Positions 28,744 to 37,310 of a DNA stretch of 64,000 bases are shown piece after piece. The position numbers were made by a program, and so were the translations under genes. The notes beneath the pieces are model-generated. The model made no database searches. It worked only from the letters and a program-made list of their open reading frames with translations, and had not been told where the DNA came from. The first letter of the stretch is position 1. Every line of letters begins with the position of its first letter. The stretch is taken from contig NZ_LN889796.1 in NCBI RefSeq assembly GCF_900009145.1, positions 155,609 through 219,608 of the forward strand, given 5' to 3'. This DNA is from Planktothrix tepida PCC 9214 (GTDB lineage Bacteria > Cyanobacteriota > Cyanobacteriia > Cyanobacteriales > Microcoleaceae).

Positions 28744-30999
28744 TTATGGGGTAGATATATCTTGCCAGAAGGGTTGTTCATTTCCGAGACGAGTGGTATT
28801 TGTGGCACTGTAAATATTACCTTGTAATTCTTGATAGTAATCATCCTCTAGGAAATCAACATTAATTCCAGCTACGGCAACCCGGCGTTTAAAATATTCT
28901 TGGGTATAGTCTCGCCCATCAATTAAGGGCCCTTTGGGATTAGAAACTAATAATTCACCATTCACATAAACACAATTAATTAAATTCGGCCACCACGCAT
29001 ACCCACTATAACTAAAGATTGCCGGAATTTCAATAATTTGATCAGTTCTCAGATTAAATTCTTTTTTGAGTTGATTAATTAGAGGATCGATTTTTTGCTT
29101 TTGTAAATTCTGATTATGTTGCATCAATAATTGATTATTTAAAGCTGCCCTGACAGTGGTTTGAGTGCTTAATTCTCGATTAATTGCGGCTCCTTCATAG
29201 CCTTGTTTTTCCAGGTCTTTGAGGAGTTTAATGCCTTCCCCTGGACTGGCAATTAACATTAAAGGTTCACCGGAGGGACTGGGAATAAAATTAATAATTT
29301 CATCGACATGACGCACCATTAACCAAGAGGTATCAATCGCAACGGGATCACCTTGAATTTTTTGGGCTTTTAAAAATTCAAGAACTTCGGGATTTAAACT
29401 AACATTATCGGCTGTACCATAATAAATTCTGCCTAATGGATATTTCGGTAAAGCGGGAGTGACGGCTAAATTATTATACCAATCTGCCCATTGATTAAAT
29501 ACATCTAATTGGCGGGGTTTACCGACTTCAAACCAGCCAAAATTTTGATTCATTAAAGATTGAGCATAATCATCACTTTCTGTACTCCGGTTTCCTTTTA
29601 AAACAACGGGATATTCCTTTAAACCTTCAGTATTCGGAAATTGAACATAACCAATTTCTTGAGTTCCTTTCATCCATAAGGTTGCCCCTGGTGTCACTTT
29701 AACATTAGCTCCGGTTTTTTCAACGATTGTTTTTACCTCTTGAACAATGGCTTGATTGTCACCGCGATCGCTAATATGAACTTCAGAAACCGGTGCAGTA
29801 TTGGGAGACATAATCCAAGGGGCTACACCCATTGAAATGGTATCTGTCGCCATGATAATTCCCTGTTTACGGGCGGTGGCTTTTAAATTAATTAAACCTG
29901 ACCAATTTTGATTGGCAAATTGTTTCGCTTCTACCCCTAAAATAATATCTGAACTAAATTCTAAAGGGGTTGTACCGGATAAATCAACGGCTTTCCATCC
30001 GGTTGAGGTTTTTTGGAATAAATTAATATAAGGTCTTGCTGCTTCATCAACACTCATCAATAATTCTGAACCGTTATAATCTTGAGAGACTTTAAAATGA
30101 ACTATAGCTAAATCCTTTTCATCTTCAGCCCCATTCACCCCTTTTTCTCGCCAGTCGGGTAAGCCATCACGATCATCATCATCATTATTAAATAAGACTA
30201 ACGGCCCAACGGATAAAGACCATTGTTCTGGGCGTTGTTCATCGACTTCATTAACAACACCATCTCGGTTTGTATCTCCATACAGTTTAAACCCTGGAAA
30301 TTGAGGATTAGCGGTGGAAATGGGGGAAATCGTTTGCGGTTTTTCAGGTTGTTCTTTTTGGGATTGTTGGGCTAACGCTCGTTGATAAGTAGCGATCGCT
30401 AAATACCCTTGATATTCTACAATTTTATCAATAGCTTTAGCACTTAAAAAAGATTCTCTGGGAATTTTTCTTAAAGTATCAATGGCTTGAACCCATAATT
30501 GTTGTGCTGTTTCCCAATCTTTAACCGTATGGGTTTCGGGTTGTTTACCAAAGGTTGCCGCTTCCGTAGCGATTTTAATCGCTTGATTCCAAGTTTCTAG
30601 GGTTGTTTCTTCAAATTTAATTTGGGTTTCAACTTGACGATTTGCTTTAACTAAGGTTTCATATTGTTTGAGTTGCAGTTGATATTCCCAAGCTTCTAAA
30701 TTACTATTAATATCGGGAGGATTTGAGATTTTCTTTAATTCCGCTTGAATGCGCTCGCGCAGTTGATATAATTCAGCTAAGGATTTCGGTGTAATTTCGA
30801 TGGTTTCAAAATTAGGATTTTTGCGAGTATCGGTTTCAAACCCTTGCAATTGCAGTCCTGAATCGTTAATGTGATACTCTAAATCCAAATCCGTTGGTGC
30901 GGACTGAGCGAAAGTTGGAGGGGCGGGAACTAAAATAATTCCAACGACTACACCGAAAGCATTAATTAAAGCAACAGCAATGTAGCGCATCCAGTTCAT
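28744..30999 (-). CDS. Secreted PAD-family (arginine deiminase-like) protein, likely inactive
   Basis: 751 aa with a signal peptide ending near TFAQ. An N-terminal helical region and an EF-hand-like stretch (YGDTNRDGVVNEVDEQ, DDDDRDGLPDW) suggest calcium binding. The C-terminal part matches the protein-arginine deiminase catalytic domain: WMKGTQEIGYVQFP, WLMVRHVDEIINFIPS and GNIYSATNTTRLG line up with the three active-site blocks of animal PAD4. His564 and Asp566 are kept, but the first Asp is Gly445 and the nucleophilic Cys is Ser731. Family membership is clear; citrullinating activity is doubtful. Confidence 0.7.
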   Translation of the reverse strand: MNWMRYIAVALINAFGVVVGIILVPAPPTFAQSAPTDLDLEYHINDSGLQLQGFETDTRKNPNFETIEITPKSLAELYQLRERIQAELKKISNPPDINSNLEAWEYQLQLKQYETLVKANRQVETQIKFEETTLETWNQAIKIATEAATFGKQPETHTVKDWETAQQLWVQAIDTLRKIPRESFLSAKAIDKIVEYQGYLAIATYQRALAQQSQKEQPEKPQTISPISTANPQFPGFKLYGDTNRDGVVNEVDEQRPEQWSLSVGPLVLFNNDDDDRDGLPDWREKGVNGAEDEKDLAIVHFKVSQDYNGSELLMSVDEAARPYINLFQKTSTGWKAVDLSGTTPLEFSSDIILGVEAKQFANQNWSGLINLKATARKQGIIMATDTISMGVAPWIMSPNTAPVSEVHISDRGDNQAIVQEVKTIVEKTGANVKVTPGATLWMKGTQEIGYVQFPNTEGLKEYPVVLKGNRSTESDDYAQSLMNQNFGWFEVGKPRQLDVFNQWADWYNNLAVTPALPKYPLGRIYYGTADNVSLNPEVLEFLKAQKIQGDPVAIDTSWLMVRHVDEIINFIPSPSGEPLMLIASPGEGIKLLKDLEKQGYEGAAINRELSTQTTVRAALNNQLLMQHNQNLQKQKIDPLINQLKKEFNLRTDQIIEIPAIFSYSGYAWWPNLINCVYVNGELLVSNPKGPLIDGRDYTQEYFKRRVAVAGINVDFLEDDYYQELQGNIYSATNTTRLGNEQPFWQDISTP

Positions 31000-31147
31000 G
31001 ATTCATCCTCAGCTATCCTGATTGATTGTACCTGAAATTTGCCTCGCTGTTGATAGGGGTGAGAGAAAAATTTAACAACTTCTCTGAGGATGCAACGCTA
31101 AAGTTAGTCCGGGGGCTATTCTACACGTTTAGAAGAAATTGTTTTTT

Positions 31148-32167
31148 TTAGCCAATTCCTAACAAATTATCACTAATATCAACAATATTAATACTATTTT
31201 TAACACTATTAATATCGGTGGTATTAGCGACAACACCGAAAATATTTCCCGTTGTTGTTTGACGAATAATAATTCCTTGGGATGTTCCAGTGGCGAGTAG
31301 GAAATTGGCAGTTTGATCAAAAGTTTCCAAGGTAAGTTCTTCGGAGGTTAGATTAGCAACAATCAAAATTTTATCGCCTTCTACGGCATTAAAATCAGTA
31401 ATTAAATCGGCTTGAGTGGGGTTTAGAGGAACTTCTGCGGGGTTTGCACCTAAAATAAATATATCAGCATCCGTACCCCCAGTTAAAATATCAAAGTCTA
31501 AATCTCCGATTAAAATATCTCGTCCCCCACCTCCATCTAAACTATCTTTTCCTTTTCCTCCTCTTAATAAATCTTCTCCATCCCCTCCCATTAAGAAATC
31601 ATCTTCACGATTCCCATTAATAATATCATTTCCACTATCACCTTTGAGGGTATCATTTCCCTGACCGCCTCGAAGTAAATCAATGCCTTCTGCACCGGAT
31701 AATTGATCATTTCCTGTGTTTCCATTCATGACATCGGTTTGATTAGAACCGACTAAAATATCATCTCCTGCTAAGGCTAATATTCCGCCTGGATTATTGA
31801 TTGTCCATTCTGGTAAAATCAAGCCACTGGGTTGTTGTGGGAAATTAAACGTGTTGGGGGGTGCTAGAACGTCAATATCATCTGTTAATATAAATAATTG
31901 TGAGGATTGTCCTGATAATTGAGTTAGGGTTTTATAACTGCTTAAAATATTAATATCGGTTAGAATTTGACTGGGTTTAACTTCCAAAGTTGGGGCTGTA
32001 TTCAGAGTAATTTGAGGGTTTTGTTCTAATAATTTCTGAACCCAAGGTTCTGCAATGGGCAGAATAGTGTTAAATAAAGGTTCATATTGGGGAAAAAATG
32101 TGAAAATGAGGGGTTCAGCAACAGGCCAAATTACATTACTGACAAAATTAATAATTTTTTTAAACAT
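31148..32167 (-). CDS. RTX-like calcium-binding repeat protein
   Basis: 339 aa. After an N-terminal region without recognisable domain, residues about 145-240 carry consecutive GGxGxDxLxG nonapeptides (GNTGNDQLSGAEGIDLLRGG, GDSGNDIINGNREDDFLMGG) forming a calcium-binding beta-roll. The end (ILVGDLDFDILTG..ADIFILGAN) is typical of cyanobacterial secreted hemolysin-type proteins. Probably secreted by a type I system; no export genes are nearby. Confidence 0.75.
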   Translation of the reverse strand: MFKKIINFVSNVIWPVAEPLIFTFFPQYEPLFNTILPIAEPWVQKLLEQNPQITLNTAPTLEVKPSQILTDINILSSYKTLTQLSGQSSQLFILTDDIDVLAPPNTFNFPQQPSGLILPEWTINNPGGILALAGDDILVGSNQTDVMNGNTGNDQLSGAEGIDLLRGGQGNDTLKGDSGNDIINGNREDDFLMGGDGEDLLRGGKGKDSLDGGGGRDILIGDLDFDILTGGTDADIFILGANPAEVPLNPTQADLITDFNAVEGDKILIVANLTSEELTLETFDQTANFLLATGTSQGIIIRQTTTGNIFGVVANTTDINSVKNSINIVDISDNLLGIG

Positions 32168-32274
32168 ATCCAGAACATCCGAAGTGCGACTGATAAATCG
32201 GTTAGTTATCTTAATTTTGCACTTTTATTTCCTAGAATTCAGGATAAATTTTTAAGAAGAATTGAAAGCCAATC

Positions 32275-32305
32275 AAAAAATAGAGATACATGAATTTGTA
32301 TCTCT
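32275..32305 (-). terminator. Terminator of the GDT1 gene pair
   Basis: On the minus strand AGAGATACA-AATTCA-TGTATCTCT is followed by ATTTTTTG, about 30 nt past the stop of the gene at 32334. Confidence 0.75.
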
Positions 32306-32333
32306 TAAATCAGACTGATTAATGTTGGCGATG

Positions 32334-32636
32334 CTACTCTGAAAAATCGGTTTCTGAATGTTCCCCTTGATTAAACCAGAGTAACCGAATTCCTAAAACT
32401 CCAAACCCAATAGCAGCAGCAATTTTAACAAGATGGGTCGGTAAAACTTCTGCAACCCCTTGTCCCACCATGACTCCTAAAAAACTTGCTAATAATAGGG
32501 CTGCGGCTGTACCCAAAAAGATCGGACGGGGGGATTTTGTACTTCCACTTAAAGCGATCGCTGCTACTTGACTTTTATCCCCTAATTCTGATAAAAAAAC
32601 CGTGATAAAACTCAATCCTAATAATTGAAAATCCAT
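32334..32636 (-). CDS. Half-size GDT1/TMEM165 family cation transporter
   Basis: 100 aa with three membrane helices and one copy of the family motif ExGDK(S/T): FLSELGDKSQVAAIAL. Full-length members have two such halves; here each half is its own gene and this one follows its partner after 15 nt. The family exports Mn2+ in cyanobacteria and transports Mn/Ca/H elsewhere. Probably acts as a heterodimer with the next protein. Confidence 0.75.
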   Translation of the reverse strand: MDFQLLGLSFITVFLSELGDKSQVAAIALSGSTKSPRPIFLGTAAALLLASFLGVMVGQGVAEVLPTHLVKIAAAIGFGVLGIRLLWFNQGEHSETDFSE

Positions 32637-32651
32637 AGATTTATTCTAATT

Positions 32652-33032
32652 TTATGAGTGTAAAACTTCCCAAATTAATAATGCAGAAATCAATAATAAA
32701 CTGCTTCCGGCTGCCCGTTCCAAGGTTCGGGGAGAGATGCGTGTAGCTAACCATTGACCCAGTAAAACCCCTAATAAACTGGTTAATACTAAGGCACTTC
32801 CTGCACCTGCAAAAACAATCCAAGGCGCATGAGATTCTGCCGTCATTAATAAAGTCGTGAGTTGGGTTTTATCTCCAATTTCTGCTAAAAAAATAGTAAT
32901 AAAAGTGGAAACAAAAATTTTCCAAGTCTTGGGACTGACTAAATTTTGAAAGGGATTGGTCTTTTTGGCAGAACTAGCGGATGTAGTCAGTCGGTCTTCC
33001 TGAACGTTAACAAGGATAGGGGATGAACTCAT
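32652..33032 (-). CDS. Half-size GDT1/TMEM165 family cation transporter, partner
   Basis: 126 aa: a 35-residue hydrophilic head, then three membrane helices with FLAEIGDKTQLTTLLM. It is the first of two tandem half-transporters and probably pairs with the 32334-32636 product to make a Mn2+ or Ca2+ exporter. Confidence 0.75.
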   Translation of the reverse strand: MSSSPILVNVQEDRLTTSASSAKKTNPFQNLVSPKTWKIFVSTFITIFLAEIGDKTQLTTLLMTAESHAPWIVFAGAGSALVLTSLLGVLLGQWLATRISPRTLERAAGSSLLLISALLIWEVLHS

Positions 33033-33125
33033 AGGTTGAGGGTCGGGGTATTGAGCAAGACTATATCATAATCTTTTCATATTTTCCCCAATCCCGCAAT
33101 AGACAAACGAGGAACGCTTTTCGGG

Positions 33126-33476
33126 TTAGCACTCAACTGCTTGATTAAAACGCTCCATTTCCGGGGAAGAATCCCCATACACCCCTTCAATTTGTTGTTG
33201 ACAACAATCAATGGCAAAATCGTTTAACTCTTCCGGTTCGATGCCATATAATTCTTGAAAAACATCCGGTTGTACCCGACAAAATCGAGGGCGTTGATCA
33301 TAGATTTTGCATTCTCTGGCTTCCGCATCAAAATGAATGCACCATCCATCTTCCCCGACTAAACTTAAATACAGTTGTAAGTTCTCTGGGGTTAAATACT
33401 TTTCTAAGTCAGGACGTTCGCCAGGGTCGAGATGACAGCACGCCCCACATTGTTTTACACAAAGCCAATTTGCCAT
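33126..33476 (-). CDS. YkgJ-family cysteine-cluster protein
   Basis: 116 aa with C-x2-C-x3-CC-type clusters (CVKQCGACCHLD), CKIYDQRPRFC and DCCQQQ, the UPF0153/YkgJ pattern that probably binds zinc or an Fe-S cluster. Its ATG overlaps the stop of the upstream Ycf66 gene by one base (TAATG), which implies translational coupling. Confidence 0.75.
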   Translation of the reverse strand: MANWLCVKQCGACCHLDPGERPDLEKYLTPENLQLYLSLVGEDGWCIHFDAEARECKIYDQRPRFCRVQPDVFQELYGIEPEELNDFAIDCCQQQIEGVYGDSSPEMERFNQAVEC

Positions 33477-34768
33477 TATTCCGGTTTTGATTCAGAAGGA
33501 GAATTAGAGTCCGTTGGTTTTTGGGCTGCGGCTTTTAAATCTGGGTTGGGAGGATGGGGACGAACCAAAGCCGGAGGGGTGGTTTCCTCAGCTTCAGTGA
33601 CTTCGGCGGACGTTTCAGGTTCGGACACTATAATAATTTCCTCAACGGTTTCTGAGTCTGCGACATCGACAACCACAGATTCCTGGGTGTCTTCAATAAT
33701 AAGATTCACCTGTTCTGCGGTAATTTCAACTACAACTTCCACCTGGGGTGTCGAAATTTGTTCAAAGGGTGAAGGTGTGGGTTTCTCAACGGTTTCCGTC
33801 GCTTCTGGTTCTGTTGAGGGTTCGGTTTCAATTCCAACAACTTCTGCAACATTAGGGGTTGAAGAAACCGTTGTTTCTATATCTTCAAATTCTGCAAATT
33901 CTGAGGCTACAGAATCAGCCTGACTCGATGGCGTTGATTCCACAACCGTTGAAGTCGAGGGCGCAGAATCAGGTTTAGAAGATTTAGCTGTAGTTGTCGG
34001 TTTCGGGGTTTTGACTTTGCGTTTTTTATTGAATAATCCTGTTAAGTTACCAACCCAACCCGATACCATTCCAGCAATTTCTGGGATAGATTTCTGGGGT
34101 TTAGCAACGGTTTTTGACGGCGTTTTTCCTGAAGAAATCGGGGTTTTTTCCTTTGTTTTCTGAGGTGTTTCTACCGGGGAGGGAGTTGGTTCAACACTGG
34201 GGGGAACTGCGATTTCCTCAACAGAAACTTCTGCTTCGGGAGTGACAGCAGAAATCGGGGGTTCCTCTACAACGATATCATCCTGAACTGCTGCGACATC
34301 AGGAGCGGTTGCAATGATTTCTGGTTCAGGTTTGGGTTCCCCTCGGGTTTCTACAGGGGGTTCAGGAATAACAGGATTAATTTTAGATGCAGGTTGAGGA
34401 GGATTAACAATATTGACCGGGGGTTTAGATTGAGGTGAAATCACCGGAGGTTGAGGACTTAAAAAGCTGTTGAGTCGTTCTTTAACATCCGCCGGAATGG
34501 GGGTTTGTTGGGCTACAGGGGTTCCGGCTCGGCGTAGCATCAGAGCTTCCCATCCAAACCAAACTAATAATGATACACTCGCCACTTGGCCTAAAAGCAC
34601 GGCCCCTGTAATTCGTCCAGCACAGGCCCAGAGCACCAGTGCATAAAACAATCCGACTCCACTCCAGACAAAATCACTTTTGCGGTGAACTTCTGGAAAG
34701 AAGAAGGCCGCCATATAAAGGGCAAAACTTCCTAAACCCACTGCGATCGCTAGGATATACGCCAGCAT
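33476..34768 (-). CDS. Ycf66-family membrane protein
   Basis: 430 aa from the ATG at 34768, which has GGAGG about 6 nt upstream; the frame is open 7 codons more. Residues 1-85 (MLAYILAIAVGLGSFALYMAAFF..) are the Ycf66 domain with three membrane helices, known only from cyanobacteria and plastids. The rest is a Pro/Thr/Glu-rich disordered tail. Function unknown. Overlaps the ykgJ-like gene by one base. Confidence 0.8.
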   Translation of the reverse strand: MLAYILAIAVGLGSFALYMAAFFFPEVHRKSDFVWSGVGLFYALVLWACAGRITGAVLLGQVASVSLLVWFGWEALMLRRAGTPVAQQTPIPADVKERLNSFLSPQPPVISPQSKPPVNIVNPPQPASKINPVIPEPPVETRGEPKPEPEIIATAPDVAAVQDDIVVEEPPISAVTPEAEVSVEEIAVPPSVEPTPSPVETPQKTKEKTPISSGKTPSKTVAKPQKSIPEIAGMVSGWVGNLTGLFNKKRKVKTPKPTTTAKSSKPDSAPSTSTVVESTPSSQADSVASEFAEFEDIETTVSSTPNVAEVVGIETEPSTEPEATETVEKPTPSPFEQISTPQVEVVVEITAEQVNLIIEDTQESVVVDVADSETVEEIIIVSEPETSAEVTEAEETTPPALVRPHPPNPDLKAAAQKPTDSNSPSESKPE

Positions 34769-34812
34769 TTTTCCCTCCCACTCTATCAAGGAACCTGTTA
34801 TGGAGTTATTTT

Positions 34813-34831
34813 ACCGTTAACTGTTAACGGT
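34813..34831. repeat. Palindrome ACCGTTAAC-T-GTTAACGGT
   Basis: A 9-bp perfect inverted repeat around one base, upstream of the Ycf66 gene. Related GTTAAC-rich words occur at 2988-3010. Could be an operator or a dispersed repeat. Confidence 0.4.
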
Positions 34832-35047
34832 TAACAGAATCTAGGGAATGGTGTTGGCTGTAGGCAGTTAACAGCCACTGTCCATTGTCAATGGAAACCT
34901 GTTGTGATTTGAATCACCAATTTTATGTGAATTATATCATAAATACAGATTGTACGGAATCATACAGACAGGATGTGTTGTCTTATTACTATAGATATAG
35001 GTAGAGAATAGGGTGCGATCAGAAAGTGATTTAGGGGGGAGTTAATC

Positions 35048-35203
35048 ATGTTAGAAAAATTATTGTTAGCCGCTTTTGTGACCTTGGCTCTTCATTTACA
35101 GTTTGGTGTCAACTGGTTAAGCTCTAAACCAGCATCCACAACAGGTGTCGCACTGCAAATCGATATGGGAAGAATTGTTCTGTCCCAAAAAATTATTAAG
35201 TAG
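35048..35203 (+). CDS. Small membrane peptide, 51 aa
   Basis: Short ORF with GGGGGGAG about 8 nt before the ATG. It begins MLEKLLLAAFVTLALHLQFG, one hydrophobic segment, then a polar tail ending SQKIIK. The strong ribosome site supports translation. No family recognised. Confidence 0.5.
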   Translation: MLEKLLLAAFVTLALHLQFGVNWLSSKPASTTGVALQIDMGRIVLSQKIIK

Positions 35204-35401
35204 AGTCTGTTGGGAGAAACTTTAGCTCCAGATAAAAAGATGCCTCTATTGCTCAATTGAGGTTCCCTAAAAACTAAGTGAATTTGCATGAATTTTTTCT
35301 CATCAACCCTTCATCGCTCGTTCACCTTCAAGGGTTACTATCATCAATAGAGTTCGTGATTGTTGCATCTATCTTTACTATTACTGGAGTTTTAGTTAAC
35401 C

Positions 35402-36238
35402 ATGTTTTCCTCCGATTGGAAAGCTCATCGGAATCCATCTCCTACTCCAGATAATCCTAAACTCGTTCGATTAACCAGTGATGTTGAATGGATTCAATTA
35501 ATTGAAAATGCAATATCAGATAATCGTTGTGCTTTATATCTTCAGGATGTTATTTCTTTAGCAGAACCTGATTCTCGACGATATTATGAAGTTTCTGTAC
35601 GATTATTTGATCCCAATGGTCGGGTGATTCCTCCCTCAGTTTTTCTTCCGGTGGCGGAACGATATTATTTACTACCTGATCTGGATCGTTGGTTGGTTGA
35701 GAACCTTCTGGAATCCTTAGCTAAAATTGAGGCTGACCTACTCAATAACAGTTCTTTTGCGATTAACTTATCGCGACACAGTATCAATAAAGTTGATTTT
35801 GTTAGTAGGATTCATCAACAATTAAAACAATTAGATATTTCTCCTGAAGTGATTTGTTTTGAAATCAATGAAACAGTTGCTTTATCTAATTTAGAAATTG
35901 CTTCTGATTTAATTACCTATCTTCAAAGTTTAGGATATTACTTTACTTTGGATGATTTTGGTCGAGGATTATCTTCCTTATCTTATCTCAAACATCTGCC
36001 TGTAGATTATATCAAAATTCCGGGGATTTTTATTCGGAATATGCTGAATGATTTAACAGATAGAAGCATTGTTGAAATGATCCATTATTTAGCCCAAAAA
36101 ATGGGATTAAAAACCATTGCTGAAGATGTAGAAACTGAAGCGATTTTTCAAAGCGTTAAAGCTCTGGGTATTAACTACGCTCAAGGTTACTATCTCAGCC
36201 GTCCCCAACCCTTTGAGAAGGTTTTACGTTCCGAGTAA
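35402..36238 (+). CDS. EAL-domain protein with altered EAL signature
   Basis: 278 aa, an EAL fold (cyclic-di-GMP phosphodiesterase family) without another domain. Downstream metal and catalytic motifs are kept: INLS, CFEINE, LDDFGRG, DYIKI, AEDVETE and AQGYYLSRP. The first signature, normally E-A/V-L-x-R, reads YEVSVRLFD, so the Glu and Arg stay but Leu becomes Ser. It may be active or may only bind c-di-GMP. Confidence 0.7.
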   Translation: MFSSDWKAHRNPSPTPDNPKLVRLTSDVEWIQLIENAISDNRCALYLQDVISLAEPDSRRYYEVSVRLFDPNGRVIPPSVFLPVAERYYLLPDLDRWLVENLLESLAKIEADLLNNSSFAINLSRHSINKVDFVSRIHQQLKQLDISPEVICFEINETVALSNLEIASDLITYLQSLGYYFTLDDFGRGLSSLSYLKHLPVDYIKIPGIFIRNMLNDLTDRSIVEMIHYLAQKMGLKTIAEDVETEAIFQSVKALGINYAQGYYLSRPQPFEKVLRSE

Positions 36239-36348
36239 AGAATAGAAAATCATTCTGATGTGTCTTAGAGTTCTAGCTTCTTGAAACTCCTCGTAATGTT
36301 AACCCATAATCTTTGATTCTCCATTTTACCCTTCACTCAGAATTGAGA

Positions 36349-37194
36349 TTAATCTTGATATAGCTGATAAAGTTTAGTAACTTCCTGTTTAAATCGTTGT
36401 CGTACCGCATCCGGTGCCACAATTTCACAATCTGGGCCATAGCGAAACACCTCCCGAATTAACCAAAACGGATTCACAACCCGTCGCACCACCTGACGCA
36501 CCTCACCCAAAACCTTGTTTTCCAGATCGTCCGGTTTCGGTTCATAGGCATTGACTAACCATTTTTTAAAGTGTAAGTACACTTTTATAGAATCCAGCGA
36601 TTCGCGCCATTCTCCCTCAATCGGTAAAATTCCGTTAATTCGGTCTAACCTCAAACATCGATTGTGATGGAGTTCTGGCCCGTCTTCGCTATCTTCGGTT
36701 TCATCACACCATATTTGTAAGTAATAGCGTTTCTCATAAAAGCAGATTTCAGCATAACGGGCGGTGTACTCCATTTGCTGTTTTTGAGAGTTGGTATAAA
36801 CAACGTGAAACGGCTGTTTTCGGGCAATTTGCTGATCGACTAAAATCCGCCATGCTTGAGTGGGTTGACTGACTTTTTGGAGGAGAGACTGACGCAAAGG
36901 AGCTTGTAAGTTGCCTCGGTTGACCAATAGGGATAATAAAATCTGAGCTTCCTCTACAGAACCCGAATCCACTAACACTTCCGTTGCTTTTTTTAATGCC
37001 TTGACCTGATTGGCATCGAGGGTAAAGGGTTGTCCGACTTCGAGTTGGGAAAGGGCGATCGCACCAATTAACCCCGATGCACTGGGTTTATCACCCCATT
37101 TGATATCCAGGCGTTGGGCGATGTCTTCGAGCTTTTCTTTGGTTCCAGGGGGGACAGACAGGGTTAGGGTTTCTTTTTTTCTGGGCATTTTCAA
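36349..37194 (-). CDS. WYL-domain transcriptional regulator of the CRISPR-Cas locus
   Basis: 281 aa. The N-terminus (KETLTLSVPPGTKEKLEDIAQRL) looks like a ribbon-helix-helix DNA-binding head; the middle and end match a WYL domain (YAEICFYEKRYYLQIWCDET, NRCLRLDRINGI). It is divergent from cas3' across a very short gap. WYL regulators next to cyanobacterial type I-D operons are known; in Synechocystis Sll7009 is reported to repress such a locus. A role as repressor here is inference from position. Confidence 0.75.
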   Translation of the reverse strand: MKMPRKKETLTLSVPPGTKEKLEDIAQRLDIKWGDKPSASGLIGAIALSQLEVGQPFTLDANQVKALKKATEVLVDSGSVEEAQILLSLLVNRGNLQAPLRQSLLQKVSQPTQAWRILVDQQIARKQPFHVVYTNSQKQQMEYTARYAEICFYEKRYYLQIWCDETEDSEDGPELHHNRCLRLDRINGILPIEGEWRESLDSIKVYLHFKKWLVNAYEPKPDDLENKVLGEVRQVVRRVVNPFWLIREVFRYGPDCEIVAPDAVRQRFKQEVTKLYQLYQD

Positions 37195-37213
37195 AAATAA
37201 TTACAAAATGTAC

Positions 37214-37242
37214 TTGCAATTTATAGATGAGTGTGTGATAGT
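37214..37242 (+). promoter_or_regulatory. Candidate promoter of the cas operon
   Basis: TTGCAA (37214-37219), a 17-nt spacer, then GATAGT (37237-37242). Transcription would begin near 37249. That would leave the first in-frame ATG (37248) off the message and supports the downstream GTG start of cas3'. Confidence 0.45.
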
Positions 37243-37310
37243 AGTAGATGTCAATACATTCTAGTCTCAAACAGGAAAGTTTAATTGTGGATACCTACTC
37301 TATCACACTC
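37229..37310. promoter_or_regulatory. Candidate operator: imperfect inverted repeat around the cas start site
   Basis: GAGTGTGTGATAGTAG (37229-37244) overlaps the -10 region, and CTACTCTATCACACTC (37295-37310) is close to its reverse complement, differing by two 2-nt gaps. The pair brackets the predicted transcription start and could be the site of the WYL regulator. Confidence 0.35.
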
